The translations under genes and the position numbers were made by a program. Shown here one piece after another: positions 7,968 to 16,716 of a DNA stretch of 53,466 nt. The notes beneath the pieces were generated by a model that did no database searches, had not been told where the DNA came from, and saw only the letters and a list, made by a program, of their open reading frames with translations. Source of the DNA: Candidatus Cryptobacteroides onthequi (GTDB lineage: Bacteria; Bacteroidota; Bacteroidia; Bacteroidales; UBA932); contig JAGHSA010000056.1 of assembly GCA_018066125.1 (NCBI GenBank), positions 1 through 53,466 of the forward strand, written 5' to 3'. The first letter of the stretch is position 1, and each line of letters opens with the position of its first letter.

Positions 7968-9731
7968 CTATAGATTGACTTTGGAGATGCGTATCGACGC
8001 CAGTTTCAGTGCCTCATAATCCGCGTCTGTCACGTTGAGCTCAAGAGTGTGAGTGCCGGCACTGTCGATCCTTATCCATCCCAGAGACTGGAAGCCGTAA
8101 TCGCTGCCGGCTTTCTTCCGGTCCACGATGGATGCGCCGCCCTTGTCTGTGAGCCTGAAGTCCACCAGACCTTTGCCAAGGTATTCGACATCGACCTGGT
8201 AGAAGCCCGGCTCCTTCACATTGAGGTCCCAGGATACCTTTGAAGCGGCATTCATGCCCTGGGCCACGGTCTTGAACTTCCACTCGCCGAACTTCACCAT
8301 CCATGCCTTGTCTTCGATGCTGCATCCATCTGCCTGAGCGAGCGCTACCGGGAGCTCGGCGGCGCAGTTTGGTGCGGCTGCGAGGGTCTTGTCGATGGAT
8401 GCATCGGGATCGAGGGTGAGCTCTATCACGGACGCGATAGGGTCCGGTGCCTGCACTGGCACCGCAATGCCGATCCATTCACCTTCGTTCCGGTACTTCA
8501 GGGCCTTTGCCTTCGGCATCGAGGCTCCGGCCAGGAGTCTTGCCGACTTGACCTGGCCTTTTATGCCCGGTACCCAGAGCCTGCCGTCGGACGGCCAGTC
8601 GTAAACCACCATGTATATCTTCTCACCATGGCGAACGGCATCACCCCATGGGAGGGCATGCCCCCAAGGTGAGGCCTGCGCTCCATAGATGGCCTGAGGA
8701 TACCTGTGCACCCATTCTCCGGATTTGCGGAGGGTCATCTGGGCTTCTTCCGGTATGCGCCCGCGCGCATCGGGGCCGATGTTGAACATGAACGTGCCGC
8801 CTCTTGCCACGGTGGAGACAAGGGTGCGGACGATGTATTCCGGTGATTTCCACTCGGAATCGAAACGTGAGAATCCCCATCCTACCTGGACCACGTCTAT
8901 GCCTTCCCATCGTCCAGGCATGTTCACGACAGGTACCTGCATGTCTCCGAGAGTCTCATAGTCTCCCATGTCGTTGCCGACGCGGCTGGAGACGAGTGCG
9001 CCCGGCTGGTTCTTGCGCACAAGGTCCACGAGCTCCTTCGAGAATTCAGGGGAGAGGCTGCCTGGCGTGTCAAACCAGATTACCTGGATCTCTCCATATT
9101 TCGTGGTCAGCTCGTTGACCTGAGGGATGCACTTCTCCCTGAAATATTTCTCAAATGCTTCCTCTCTTGTCATCCCTGGGATTTCAGGTCCGGAACCTCC
9201 GCCCGGAGCTGTCCAGTCCTGCCACTGTGAGTAATAGAATCCAATGCCGAGACCGGCCTCGTGGCATGCGTCCGCGAGCTCTTTCATGAGATCCCTTTTG
9301 AGAGGCGTGGCATCATGGATGTTGAAGTTGCAGGCATCCGAGTCGAACATGGCGAAACCCTCATGGTGCTTGCTGGTGATGACGATATACTTCATGCCGG
9401 CCGCCTTCGCGAGGTCCACTATGGCTTTCGCATCGAAGTCGCATGGGTTGAAGTCTGCGGCTTCGGCCATGTACTCTTCGACCGGTATGGCCGCCTGGTT
9501 CTGATTCATGATCCATTCTGCATTGCCGAAATAAAGCTTGCCCTTCCATTCTCCCTCCAGCTTGGAGTAGAGGCCGAAATGGATGAACATGGCGTAGTTG
9601 CCGTCATCGAAAAGGATTTCCTGTCTGGAACGTCCGTCTTGGGAGTCCGTCAGGTCTGTGTTTGCAGGTGTCTGGGTGCAGGCGCTGAGCATCAAGAGCG
9701 CAGCGGCGGTAGATAAAATGCGTGTATTCAT
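7968..9731 (-). CDS. Alpha-L-fucosidase lipoprotein, GH29
   Basis: The 587-aa product has a lipoprotein signal (lipobox LSAC, Cys18). The catalytic domain shows YAMFIHFGLYSKLEGEWKG, KYIVITSKHHEGFAMFD and VIWFDTPGS, with the likely nucleophile Asp at about residue 221, then ARGGTFMFNIGPDARG. After about residue 430 there is an additional beta-rich region that may bind carbohydrate. It is longer than the second fucosidase of the operon (473 aa) because of this extension. It sits 8 nt after apbE. As a lipoprotein it is likely anchored to the outer membrane, where it would trim fucose before or during uptake. Confidence 0.9.
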   Translation of the reverse strand: MNTRILSTAAALLMLSACTQTPANTDLTDSQDGRSRQEILFDDGNYAMFIHFGLYSKLEGEWKGKLYFGNAEWIMNQNQAAIPVEEYMAEAADFNPCDFDAKAIVDLAKAAGMKYIVITSKHHEGFAMFDSDACNFNIHDATPLKRDLMKELADACHEAGLGIGFYYSQWQDWTAPGGGSGPEIPGMTREEAFEKYFREKCIPQVNELTTKYGEIQVIWFDTPGSLSPEFSKELVDLVRKNQPGALVSSRVGNDMGDYETLGDMQVPVVNMPGRWEGIDVVQVGWGFSRFDSEWKSPEYIVRTLVSTVARGGTFMFNIGPDARGRIPEEAQMTLRKSGEWVHRYPQAIYGAQASPWGHALPWGDAVRHGEKIYMVVYDWPSDGRLWVPGIKGQVKSARLLAGASMPKAKALKYRNEGEWIGIAVPVQAPDPIASVIELTLDPDASIDKTLAAAPNCAAELPVALAQADGCSIEDKAWMVKFGEWKFKTVAQGMNAASKVSWDLNVKEPGFYQVDVEYLGKGLVDFRLTDKGGASIVDRKKAGSDYGFQSLGWIRIDSAGTHTLELNVTDADYEALKLASIRISKVNL

Positions 9732-9739
9732 GTGCGTAA

Positions 9740-10537
9740 TTATCTGATGTGGAATGTCTTTTCAGTGATGTCTGGAAAATTTGCCAGGATTCTGGTCTTC
9801 TGTTCCTCGTCGGCCAGCATCAGGGCAGTGCTGACGACTTCTGCATCAAGAGGATCGTCGGCTATGACGGTTATGGCTTTCCTCTCGTTGTTTGGCCGCC
9901 CTGTCGCTGGGTCGATGATATGGAGTCCGTGTTTGGACGTATTGCCTGAAGTTGACATTGACTGGTCTCTGAGTTCAATATCCATCAGGATGCCATGGCC
10001 GAAGGGGTCCTGCACACCTACTTTCCAGCAGTTTCCGTACGGGTGATGGCCGATGCACAGGATAGAACTGCTGCCAAAGTTGATAAAGGCGTTCCTGACG
10101 CTGCGTGACTTACATTTCTCGCCGAGTCTGCTGAGCAGATATCCTTTGGCTATGCCTCCGAAATCGAGAGGGTGTCCATGTGTGGATACCTTGTTGTCCA
10201 GGCTGACTTCGATTTCCTTGTAGTGACCTTTGCTGATGTCGAACAGCCCCAGGGTCCTGATGCTGTATTGCAGGGATATCCGTATCATTTCAGCCAGTGT
10301 GTTGCTGACATGAATCGGTTCCTGTGCGCAATTCAGAGCCGTTGTTTCACTCCCTGGATCAAATCGATTCAGTATTGTGCCCAAGTGCTCCGCTTCAATG
10401 CAGAGCCAGTCCCACAACGGACTGACATTGTCTGCGCATGTGTCAGTCACAAGCATTTCGATCCTTGTACCCATGATATGGGGGATGACTCCATGGAAAG
10501 TGGTTCCGTCGTTCAGGAATTCAAAGGTGTTTTCCAT
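9740..10537 (-). CDS. ApbE-like FAD:protein FMN transferase
   Basis: The 265-aa product carries ApbE motifs: MGTRIEM (22-28), NRFDPGSE (57-64), DFGGIAKG (125-132) and SGNTSKHGLHIIDPATGRP. ApbE enzymes use FAD to attach FMN covalently to Thr or Ser of target proteins. Unusually there is no signal peptide or lipobox; family members are commonly exported lipoproteins of about 330 aa. No target with an FMN-binding domain was recognised in the window. It is the first gene of an operon with two fucosidases, an unexpected partnership. It faces the XylR-like regulator gene across a 114-nt space holding an inverted pair of motifs. It could be a cytoplasmic variant or have a substrate elsewhere in the genome. 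Confidence 0.85.
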   Translation of the reverse strand: MENTFEFLNDGTTFHGVIPHIMGTRIEMLVTDTCADNVSPLWDWLCIEAEHLGTILNRFDPGSETTALNCAQEPIHVSNTLAEMIRISLQYSIRTLGLFDISKGHYKEIEVSLDNKVSTHGHPLDFGGIAKGYLLSRLGEKCKSRSVRNAFINFGSSSILCIGHHPYGNCWKVGVQDPFGHGILMDIELRDQSMSTSGNTSKHGLHIIDPATGRPNNERKAITVIADDPLDAEVVSTALMLADEEQKTRILANFPDITEKTFHIR

Positions 10538-10567
10538 TGAAACAGTGTAAAAATGGCTGGAGTACTG

Positions 10568-10584
10568 AAAATATTCGGTATTTA
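10568..10584. promoter_or_regulatory. Candidate regulator operator, copy 1
   Basis: The 17-nt sequence aaaatattcggtattta matches the reverse complement of 10608-10624 at 15 of 17 positions. The two copies are in inverted orientation with centres 40 bp apart, close to four helical turns. The location between divergent apbE and regulator genes suggests an operator for the XylR-like protein. Confidence 0.45.
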
Positions 10585-10602
10585 CTGTCTCCTTGTTAAA
10601 GT

Positions 10603-10635
10603 TTTGTCAAATATCGAATATTTTATTCATATTTG
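10603..10635 (+). promoter_or_regulatory. Promoter of the XylR-like gene with operator copy 2
   Basis: TTTG at 10603-10606 and CATATTTG at 10628-10635 (7 of 8 to TAnnTTTG) are 21 nt apart, and the start codon follows 16 nt later. The second copy of the 17-nt motif (10608-10624) lies exactly between these two elements, so a protein bound there would block RNA polymerase. This fits autoregulation. The motif also overlaps GATATTTG on the other strand, a possible -7 element for apbE. Confidence 0.5.
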
Positions 10636-10651
10636 CGAGAAAAACATACCC

Positions 10652-11797
10652 ATGAAAAGGATAATGTTGCTTCTCGATGGAGCGAGCGGATATGACAGGA
10701 AACTATTGAAGGGATTGGTACATTACTCAAAAGCCCATGGCCCATGGCTGTTCTATCGTATGTCTTCTGGTCTTGGGCATGACCTGAAGAATGGACGGGC
10801 GGTCATAGATTGGGCTAGAAAATGGAAGGCCGATGCAATCGTCGGCAGGTGGAGCTGGGACAATTCTGATCTTCTTTCAGTGTTGAACATTCCCGTTGTT
10901 CTTCAGAACTATAACAGCCGCAGTACAAATTTCTCAAATCTGACAGGAGATTATATGGGAACGGGTGTGTTGGCGGCAGATTATTTTGCTCAGAGGAGAT
11001 ACAAGCATTATGCATATTTCGGAATTTCTGATGTTGTCTGGTCAGAGGAGCGTCTTGAAGGGTATGGTGCCGAAGTTGAGAAGAATGGTGGCAAACTGTT
11101 TTCTCTTATGGTCCGTGATGCATATAAAGAGAGGGATCGTGTCGTCGCATGGCTTCATTCACTTCCCAAGTCGGTGGCACTGTTTGCGTGCGATGATGCG
11201 TATGCGTTATTTGTGACAGAAATATGCCAGTTCGAGGGTATTGCGATCCCTGAAGATATCGCTGTGCTCGGTGTGGATAATGACGATCTGCTATGTCACA
11301 TTTCAGATCCTCCGCTATCCTCAATAGAACTGGATGTGGAAAAAGGAGGATACCGTTTGGGTGAAATACTCGACAGGCAGTTCAAGAGTAAAGATGCCTG
11401 GTCGTTCAATGTCGTGGTCAATGCCGGAGAAATCGTGGAAAGAGATTCGACAAAAAAACACAACATTTCAGACCCGTATGTTGAAAAAGTGGTATCTTTC
11501 ATAAACGACAATTATGACCAGTATATCACTACGGAGCAGATATTCTCTCTGGTGCCTTTGTCACGCAGGAGTACTGAGATACGATTCCGGCAGGAGATGG
11601 GAGGGGTTACTGTTTATCAGTATCTGATAAATTGCAGGATGCATCATTTTGCGCAGTTGTTGTCAACTACAGATCATTCAATGATGTCAATCGCGGAGAT
11701 GTGCGGCATTATCAACTATCCCAATATTTCGCGGACATTTAAGAAGATATATGGATGTGCACCCACTGAATACCGCCGCATGAAACGGAGGCAATAA
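10652..11797 (+). CDS. XylR-like AraC-family transcriptional regulator
   Basis: The 381-aa cytoplasmic protein has two parts. Residues 1 to about 265 resemble the LacI/periplasmic-binding-protein sensor fold (MKRIMLLLDGASGYDRKLLKG, IPEDIAVLGVDNDDLLCHI, PPLSSIELD). From about 270 there is an AraC-type double helix-turn-helix (YITTEQIFSLVPLSRRSTE, then SIAEMCGIINYPNISRTFKK). This is the architecture of XylR sugar sensors. The start at 10652 is chosen because it begins the sensor domain; the frame is open further upstream to 10553 but that crosses the promoter. It lies ahead of the permease-nagA operon and opposite the fucosidase operon, so it may control both. The inducer is probably a sugar of the locus. 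Confidence 0.9.
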   Translation: MKRIMLLLDGASGYDRKLLKGLVHYSKAHGPWLFYRMSSGLGHDLKNGRAVIDWARKWKADAIVGRWSWDNSDLLSVLNIPVVLQNYNSRSTNFSNLTGDYMGTGVLAADYFAQRRYKHYAYFGISDVVWSEERLEGYGAEVEKNGGKLFSLMVRDAYKERDRVVAWLHSLPKSVALFACDDAYALFVTEICQFEGIAIPEDIAVLGVDNDDLLCHISDPPLSSIELDVEKGGYRLGEILDRQFKSKDAWSFNVVVNAGEIVERDSTKKHNISDPYVEKVVSFINDNYDQYITTEQIFSLVPLSRRSTEIRFRQEMGGVTVYQYLINCRMHHFAQLLSTTDHSMMSIAEMCGIINYPNISRTFKKIYGCAPTEYRRMKRRQ

Positions 11798-11803
11798 TAC
11801 ACG

Positions 11804-11836
11804 CTTCGATAATTGAAGGCCTTTTTTCGCTTTTTT
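11804..11836 (+). terminator. Probable terminator after the regulator
   Basis: A short stem CTTCGA/TTGAAG (11804-11809 with 11813-11818, one G-T pair, 3-nt loop) is followed by two T-runs. The T-runs are part of a perfect tandem repeat of cttttttcg (11821-11829, 11830-11838). It separates the regulator from the permease operon. The stem is weak, so the call is tentative. Confidence 0.4.
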
Positions 11837-11838
11837 CG

Positions 11839-11868
11839 TCATTTTGCGAATGAAAAATGATAGTTTTG
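11839..11868 (+). promoter_or_regulatory. Promoter and inverted repeat ahead of the permease operon
   Basis: TAGTTTTG at 11861-11868 fits the -7 consensus and leaves a leader of about 18 nt. Directly upstream is an inverted repeat, TCATTTT (11839-11845) with AAAATGA (11854-11860), 8-nt spacer, occupying the space expected for the -33 region. No TTTG is present at -33, which would suit an activator-dependent promoter. This repeat does not resemble the operator pair upstream of the regulator. Confidence 0.45.
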
Positions 11869-11891
11869 TGTGAAACGTAAAGACTGGATAT

Positions 11892-13193
11892 ATGGAAGCA
11901 ATGAGGAAATCGAACTACTACATGTCGTTGGGCATGTTGGGGGCACTCTTTTTCGTGTTTGGACTGGTGTCCTGGGTAAATTCAATTCTTGTCCCTTATT
12001 TCAAGATTTCCTGTGAACTGCATAGTGAAGTGCAGGGCTATCTTGCCAATTTCGCATTTTACATTGCATATCTTGTGATGACTTTCCCGGCATCTGCGCT
12101 TTTGAGCAGGGTCGGTTTTAAGCATGGTGTGGAATACGGCCTGTGGATTCTTGGTACAGGTGCGCTTTTGTTCACTCCTGCAGCTTTGGTGAGGTCATAT
12201 AATCTGTTCCTGATAGGATTGTTCACAATGGGAACTGGTATGGCTGTTCTTCAGACTGCCGCCAATCCGTTCGTGACGATAATAGGACCTATTGAAAGCG
12301 CAGCCAGAAGAATCAGCGTGATGGGGATCTGCAATAAGTTCGCAGGTATTCTTGCACCTATCATCTTTGCTGCTGTTGTCATCAGGCCTTCTGACAAAGT
12401 TATCATTGATCAGGTTGGTGCCGGGCTTCTTGAGGGGCCGGCAAAGGAGGCTGCGCTGGATCAGATGATACGTGGTGTGATACCTCCATATATCGTTCTT
12501 GGCCTTTTTCTCTTTGTGTTCGGTTATTTCTTTTTCAAGTCTTCGATCCCGGAGGTCAACCCTGACGGTTCCGGTAAAGATGATGTGTCTGAGGAGACGG
12601 AGTCCAGATCCATCCTGAGTTATCCGTACCTTGTCCTGGGCGCATTTGCGCTCTTCTGCCATCTCGGTTCTCAGGCCGTTTCCATCAATACCATAATGGG
12701 ATATGCACAGAGCATGGGCGTAGATATGCTCCAGGCAAAGGTGTTCCCCTCTTTTACTCTCGGATGCATATTGTTCGGATACCTACTAGGCGTATTGTTC
12801 ATTCCGAAATACCTTTCTCAACAGAAAGCTCTGATCATATGTACTGTCACTGGGTTGGTATTGTCCTTCTGCGTAATACTGGCCGGCAGTCCTGTTCATC
12901 TGTTCGGACTGGATGCGGACTTGTCCATCTGGTTCCTCGTTTTGCTTGGTATACCGAACTCTTTGATATACGCAGGAATCTGGCCGCTGGCTATCCATGA
13001 TCTTGGCAGGCATACCTCAATCGGGTCATCTGTCATGGTGATGGGATTGTGTGCGAACGCTATTGTTCCATTGGTATATGCATGGCTGGTCGACATCACG
13101 GGAAGTGCCAGAGTGGGTTACTGGATTCTTGTCCCTTGCTTTATATACATGATATTCTATGCAGTAAAGGGCTGCAAGATAGAACGCTGGTAA
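11892..13193 (+). CDS. FHS-type MFS sugar permease, probably for an aminosugar
   Basis: The 433-aa inner-membrane protein has about 12 transmembrane segments. The pattern GALFFVFGLVSWVNSILVPYF, the loop GTGMAVLQTAANPFVTIIGP and AARRISVMGICNKFAG are typical of the fucose/glucose/GlcNAc (FHS) permeases of Bacteroidota, which take up sugars with protons. The next gene is nagA-like and a nagB-like gene lies downstream, so N-acetylglucosamine or a relative is the best guess for the substrate. ATG codons at 11892 and 11901 both work. It is the first gene of the operon and ends 12 nt before nagA. Fucose remains possible because of the nearby fucosidases. Confidence 0.87.
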   Translation: MEAMRKSNYYMSLGMLGALFFVFGLVSWVNSILVPYFKISCELHSEVQGYLANFAFYIAYLVMTFPASALLSRVGFKHGVEYGLWILGTGALLFTPAALVRSYNLFLIGLFTMGTGMAVLQTAANPFVTIIGPIESAARRISVMGICNKFAGILAPIIFAAVVIRPSDKVIIDQVGAGLLEGPAKEAALDQMIRGVIPPYIVLGLFLFVFGYFFFKSSIPEVNPDGSGKDDVSEETESRSILSYPYLVLGAFALFCHLGSQAVSINTIMGYAQSMGVDMLQAKVFPSFTLGCILFGYLLGVLFIPKYLSQQKALIICTVTGLVLSFCVILAGSPVHLFGLDADLSIWFLVLLGIPNSLIYAGIWPLAIHDLGRHTSIGSSVMVMGLCANAIVPLVYAWLVDITGSARVGYWILVPCFIYMIFYAVKGCKIERW

Positions 13194-13205
13194 ATAATAC
13201 ACGGT

Positions 13206-14381
13206 ATGAACAGATTCAAACTGACAGGTGGGGAGATAATCACTCCTTTCCAAAACCTTGGAGTTGGGACCGTCCTTGTTGAAAACGGAACAATTATCGG
13301 TGTTGAACGTGGTATTGTTGAAGGCGACGATTTCCAAAATATCGATGTGACAGGGCATTATGTGATGCCTGGATTCATAGATATCCACTCGCATGGAGCC
13401 GGGAACGCTGATTTTATGGATTGTACGGCAGAAGCCTGCCTTACGATTGCACGTGAGCACGCAAGACATGGGACAACTCTGCTTTATCCAACGACACTTG
13501 CCTCCGATAATGAGGAAATGATGAGGTTTTTGGAGGTGTATGAACGCGTGAAAAATCAGAAAGAGGGCGCGGCATTCGGGGGACTGCATCTCGAGGGACC
13601 TTATTTCGCATATGAATTCCGTGGAGCTCAGGATCCCAGGTATCTCAAAAATCCGGATCCGTCAGATTATATGCCGATACTTGATGCCTCGTCCGACATA
13701 AAGAGGTGGAGTGTTGCTCCAGAGCTTCCGGGGGCATTGGATTTCGGACGTATGCTCAGGCAGAGGGGGATACTTCCTTCAATCGCCCATACCAGTGCGA
13801 TTTATGATGACGTGGTGGAGGCATATGATGCAGGATATACTCTCATCACGCATTTCTATTCATGTATGAATGGGGTTGTAAGGCGCAATGCCTTCCGCCA
13901 TGCTGGTTGCATTGAAGCCGGATTTCTTCTCGATGATATGTCACTGGAAGTGATTGGAGACGGGATACACGTGCCGAAAGAACTGTTGAAGCTTATCCTC
14001 AAGAACAAGGACGTCGATAAAGTGATCCTTTGTACAGACTCGATGAGGGGAGCAGGGATGCCGGAGAATGCAACAAGCATCCTCGGAAGCTTGGAAAAGG
14101 GTCAGACCGTCTATCTTGAAGATGGTGTTGCCAAAGTCATGGACAGATCTTGTTTTGCCGGCAGTATCGCGACTACTGACAGATTGGTTCGTACTATGCA
14201 TTTCTTGGCCGGGCAACCCTTGACTGATGCGGTCAGGATGATTTCGGCCAATCCTGCCGCAATTATGGGGGTAGGTGACAGAAAGGGACGCATACAAAAG
14301 GGATATGATGCTGATATCGTCGTGTGCGGCAGAGATTTGTATGCGTGCGAGACATATGTAATGGGCAATAGAGTGTTTTAA
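13206..14381 (+). CDS. nagA: NagA-like N-acetylglucosamine-6-phosphate deacetylase
   Basis: The 391-aa cytoplasmic amidohydrolase is expected to remove acetate from GlcNAc-6-P. Metal-site motifs are visible: HSH at 61-63 in GFIDIHSHGAG, HLEGPYF with Glu130, AHTSA, ITHFYSCMNG and the catalytic Asp in CTDSM (about 278). The HxH form resembles two-metal NagA enzymes such as that of Bacillus, not the E. coli type. Substrate-binding segments differ from the textbook enzyme: HFYSCMNG instead of HLYNAMT, and TDSM instead of TDA. An epimer such as GalNAc-6-P or ManNAc-6-P cannot be excluded. It lies between the permease and an exported oxidoreductase in one operon. Confidence 0.82.
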   Translation: MNRFKLTGGEIITPFQNLGVGTVLVENGTIIGVERGIVEGDDFQNIDVTGHYVMPGFIDIHSHGAGNADFMDCTAEACLTIAREHARHGTTLLYPTTLASDNEEMMRFLEVYERVKNQKEGAAFGGLHLEGPYFAYEFRGAQDPRYLKNPDPSDYMPILDASSDIKRWSVAPELPGALDFGRMLRQRGILPSIAHTSAIYDDVVEAYDAGYTLITHFYSCMNGVVRRNAFRHAGCIEAGFLLDDMSLEVIGDGIHVPKELLKLILKNKDVDKVILCTDSMRGAGMPENATSILGSLEKGQTVYLEDGVAKVMDRSCFAGSIATTDRLVRTMHFLAGQPLTDAVRMISANPAAIMGVGDRKGRIQKGYDADIVVCGRDLYACETYVMGNRVF

Positions 14382-14395
14382 AGACGTAAAATATC

Positions 14396-15394
14396 ATGAA
14401 AAAGATTGCAAGCTTATTCTTGACTGTGATAGCCACAGTTTCATCCATTTCAGCGCAGACTAAAATCGGTATCATCGGCCTGGATACATCACATTCGATT
14501 GCTTTCACAAAACTCCTTAATGATAAAAATAGCGAGGACCGTTTTGTCAGGGAATTCGAGGTTGTAGCGGCGTACCCTTATGGAACGCGGAACATCGAGT
14601 CTGCAACTTCCAGGATACCGAAGTATGTAGACGAAATTCAGCAGTATGGCGTTGTCGTCACTGACTCCGTTGCAGAACTGCTTGAACAGGTGGATTGTGT
14701 CTTCCTCGAGACAAATGACGGTAACCTTCATCTGGAACAGGCTGTAGAAGTGTTTAAATCAGGCAGGAAAATCTATATCGACAAACCGCTTGGTGCGACG
14801 CTTGGCCAGGCCATCGCAATCTATGAAGTCGCAGAACGTTATGGGTCAACGTTCTTCTCTTCATCGGCAGTACGTTTTACGCCCCAGAATGTGAAGCTCA
14901 GGAACGGTGACTACGGGGCAATAATCGGTGCCGATGTTTATTCCCCTCATTCTATCGAACCTACACATCCGGATTTCGGGTATTATGGGATCCACGGTGT
15001 TGAGGAACTGTTCACTGTCATGGGGACAGGATGCAAGTCCGTATCAAGGACTCATAATGAAGCTGGAGATGTGGTTGTCGGTCTTTGGGAAGGGGACAGG
15101 ATCGGTTCATTCCGTGCAATCGTAAAAGGGCCGTATCTGTTCGGAGGTACTGCTTTCACGGCCTCAAAGGCTTATCCCACCGGAGGGTATTCCGGGTATA
15201 AAGTCCTCCTCGACCAGATTCTGAGGTTCTTTGAAACTGGAGAGTCACCTGTCTCAAAAGAGGAGACGCTGGAACTTTTCACGTTCATGAAGGCCGCAAA
15301 CATGAGTCTTGATGCGGGTGGCGCGCCTGTCAGCATGGCAAAGGCCAGAAAGGCAGGGGAGAAGGATGCGAAGAAACTCCTGAAAAAACTATAA
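14396..15394 (+). CDS. Exported Gfo/Idh/MocA oxidoreductase 1
   Basis: The 332-aa product has a Sec signal (cleavage near ISAQ, residues 20-21) followed by a Rossmann fold starting KIGIIGLDTSH. The family's catalytic lysine motif is present as DKP (Lys130). Family members bind NAD or NADP tightly and oxidise or reduce hydroxyl groups of sugars. Free NAD is not expected in the periplasm, so this enzyme should carry its cofactor permanently and return the hydride within the reaction or pass it to a partner. The Tat or Sec route is undecided: there is no twin arginine, although cofactor-loaded members often use Tat. It follows nagA by 14 nt and precedes a second oxidoreductase by 2 nt. The substrate is unknown. 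Confidence 0.82.
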   Translation: MKKIASLFLTVIATVSSISAQTKIGIIGLDTSHSIAFTKLLNDKNSEDRFVREFEVVAAYPYGTRNIESATSRIPKYVDEIQQYGVVVTDSVAELLEQVDCVFLETNDGNLHLEQAVEVFKSGRKIYIDKPLGATLGQAIAIYEVAERYGSTFFSSSAVRFTPQNVKLRNGDYGAIIGADVYSPHSIEPTHPDFGYYGIHGVEELFTVMGTGCKSVSRTHNEAGDVVVGLWEGDRIGSFRAIVKGPYLFGGTAFTASKAYPTGGYSGYKVLLDQILRFFETGESPVSKEETLELFTFMKAANMSLDAGGAPVSMAKARKAGEKDAKKLLKKL

Positions 15395-15396
15395 GG

Positions 15397-16716
15397 ATGA
15401 AATATCCATCGTATGTGATAATGGCCGTTTTGTTTCTCTCTCTCTTATCGTGCAGTGAGGGAGAAAAAACCATGGTGATGATAGATCCGGGACACTATCA
15501 TGCTGCATTGATTCAGAAGAACCATCTTCCCGGTGTCTCTGATATAGTCAGAGTATATGCCCCTGAATGTATGGAATTGGACTCTTACCTGTCCACTGTC
15601 CGCTCGTTCAATCAAAGGGAGGACGATGCGACGGGATGGAGGGAAGAATTGCATATATCAGACTGTTTCCTTGATTCTCTTCCGCCTGCTTCCAAAGGCG
15701 ATTTCGTGGTTCTTGCAGGAAAGAATCGGAACAAGGCCACGTATATCAAAAGGGCGATAGAGTGTGGGTACAGCGTCCTCTCTGATAAGCCGATGGCTAT
15801 TACCGGCGAAGGTTATGAGTCGCTTGTTTCTGCTTATGAACTTGCGAAGAAAAAGGGACTGGTAATATGCGATCTGATGACAGAACGACATGACGTGCTG
15901 AATGCGATTGTCCGCGATATCGTATCAGACAGGGAATCATTTGGAGATATAACCGGTGTTTCCATATCAAGTGTCCATCATTTTTTCAAGAATGTTAACG
16001 GAGCCTCTCTTAGGCGCCCGATGTGGTACTACGACGTAAGACAGCAGGGGGAGGGCATCGCTGATGTCACAACTCATCTCATAGATCTCATATTCTGGCA
16101 GTGTATGCCTGATGTGGCTGTGACTCCATCGGATATCACTGAACTTGAAGCATGTCATTATCCGACATCTGTTTCTCTTGAGCAGTATGAGAGATCTACC
16201 GGTGCACAGGCATTCCCGGATTATCTTTCAGCTGATGTCTGCCCTGACGGCATCCTCAATGTCATGTCTAACGGCAGGATTGGTTTCAGGTTGAAGTCAA
16301 TACCTGTTTCGGTCAGTGTGAGATGGGATTATGAACCTGTTGAAGGAGGCGGTGACACATCGGAATCATTGTATGATGGGACAAAGGCTTCTGTACGGAT
16401 GGTGCAGAATGTAGGAACAAATTTTGATCGCCAGTTGTTATTGAACGTTTCTTCGTCATCTGAAGGGAGTTTGCTGGAAAAACTCAAAAACAGCTATCCT
16501 GATATGATATGCACTCGGCTCGGTGACGGCAGGTGGCTCCTAGATATGCCACAGGATAAGAAACCAGGGCACGAAGCTCATTTCAATATGGTTGCAGCGT
16601 CATTTCTTGAAATGATAGACAGGCATGCAGTGCCTCTTTGGGAGAAAACCAACACACTGACAAAATACTATATTACTACCAGGGCAGTCCAATTATCTTC
16701 GCTAAATGAAGATTAA
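15397..16716 (+). CDS. Exported Gfo/Idh/MocA-like oxidoreductase 2, lipoprotein
   Basis: The 439-aa product has a lipoprotein signal with lipobox LLSC (Cys19). The early MVMIDPGHYHAALIQK segment and the later GEGIADVTTHLIDLIFW stretch match the Bacteroidota group of putative oxidoreductases with a special C-terminal domain (I recall Pfam Oxidoreduct_C). The lysine motif is DKP in VLSDKPMAI. The nucleotide-binding loop at the start is not a classical GxGxxG, so cofactor use is less certain than for its neighbours. It lies 2 nt behind oxidoreductase 1, and such proteins often occur in pairs, suggesting a shared substrate. It is likely anchored in the periplasm or outer membrane. A gap of 79 nt separates it from nagB. 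Confidence 0.78.
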   Translation: MKYPSYVIMAVLFLSLLSCSEGEKTMVMIDPGHYHAALIQKNHLPGVSDIVRVYAPECMELDSYLSTVRSFNQREDDATGWREELHISDCFLDSLPPASKGDFVVLAGKNRNKATYIKRAIECGYSVLSDKPMAITGEGYESLVSAYELAKKKGLVICDLMTERHDVLNAIVRDIVSDRESFGDITGVSISSVHHFFKNVNGASLRRPMWYYDVRQQGEGIADVTTHLIDLIFWQCMPDVAVTPSDITELEACHYPTSVSLEQYERSTGAQAFPDYLSADVCPDGILNVMSNGRIGFRLKSIPVSVSVRWDYEPVEGGGDTSESLYDGTKASVRMVQNVGTNFDRQLLLNVSSSSEGSLLEKLKNSYPDMICTRLGDGRWLLDMPQDKKPGHEAHFNMVAASFLEMIDRHAVPLWEKTNTLTKYYITTRAVQLSSLNED

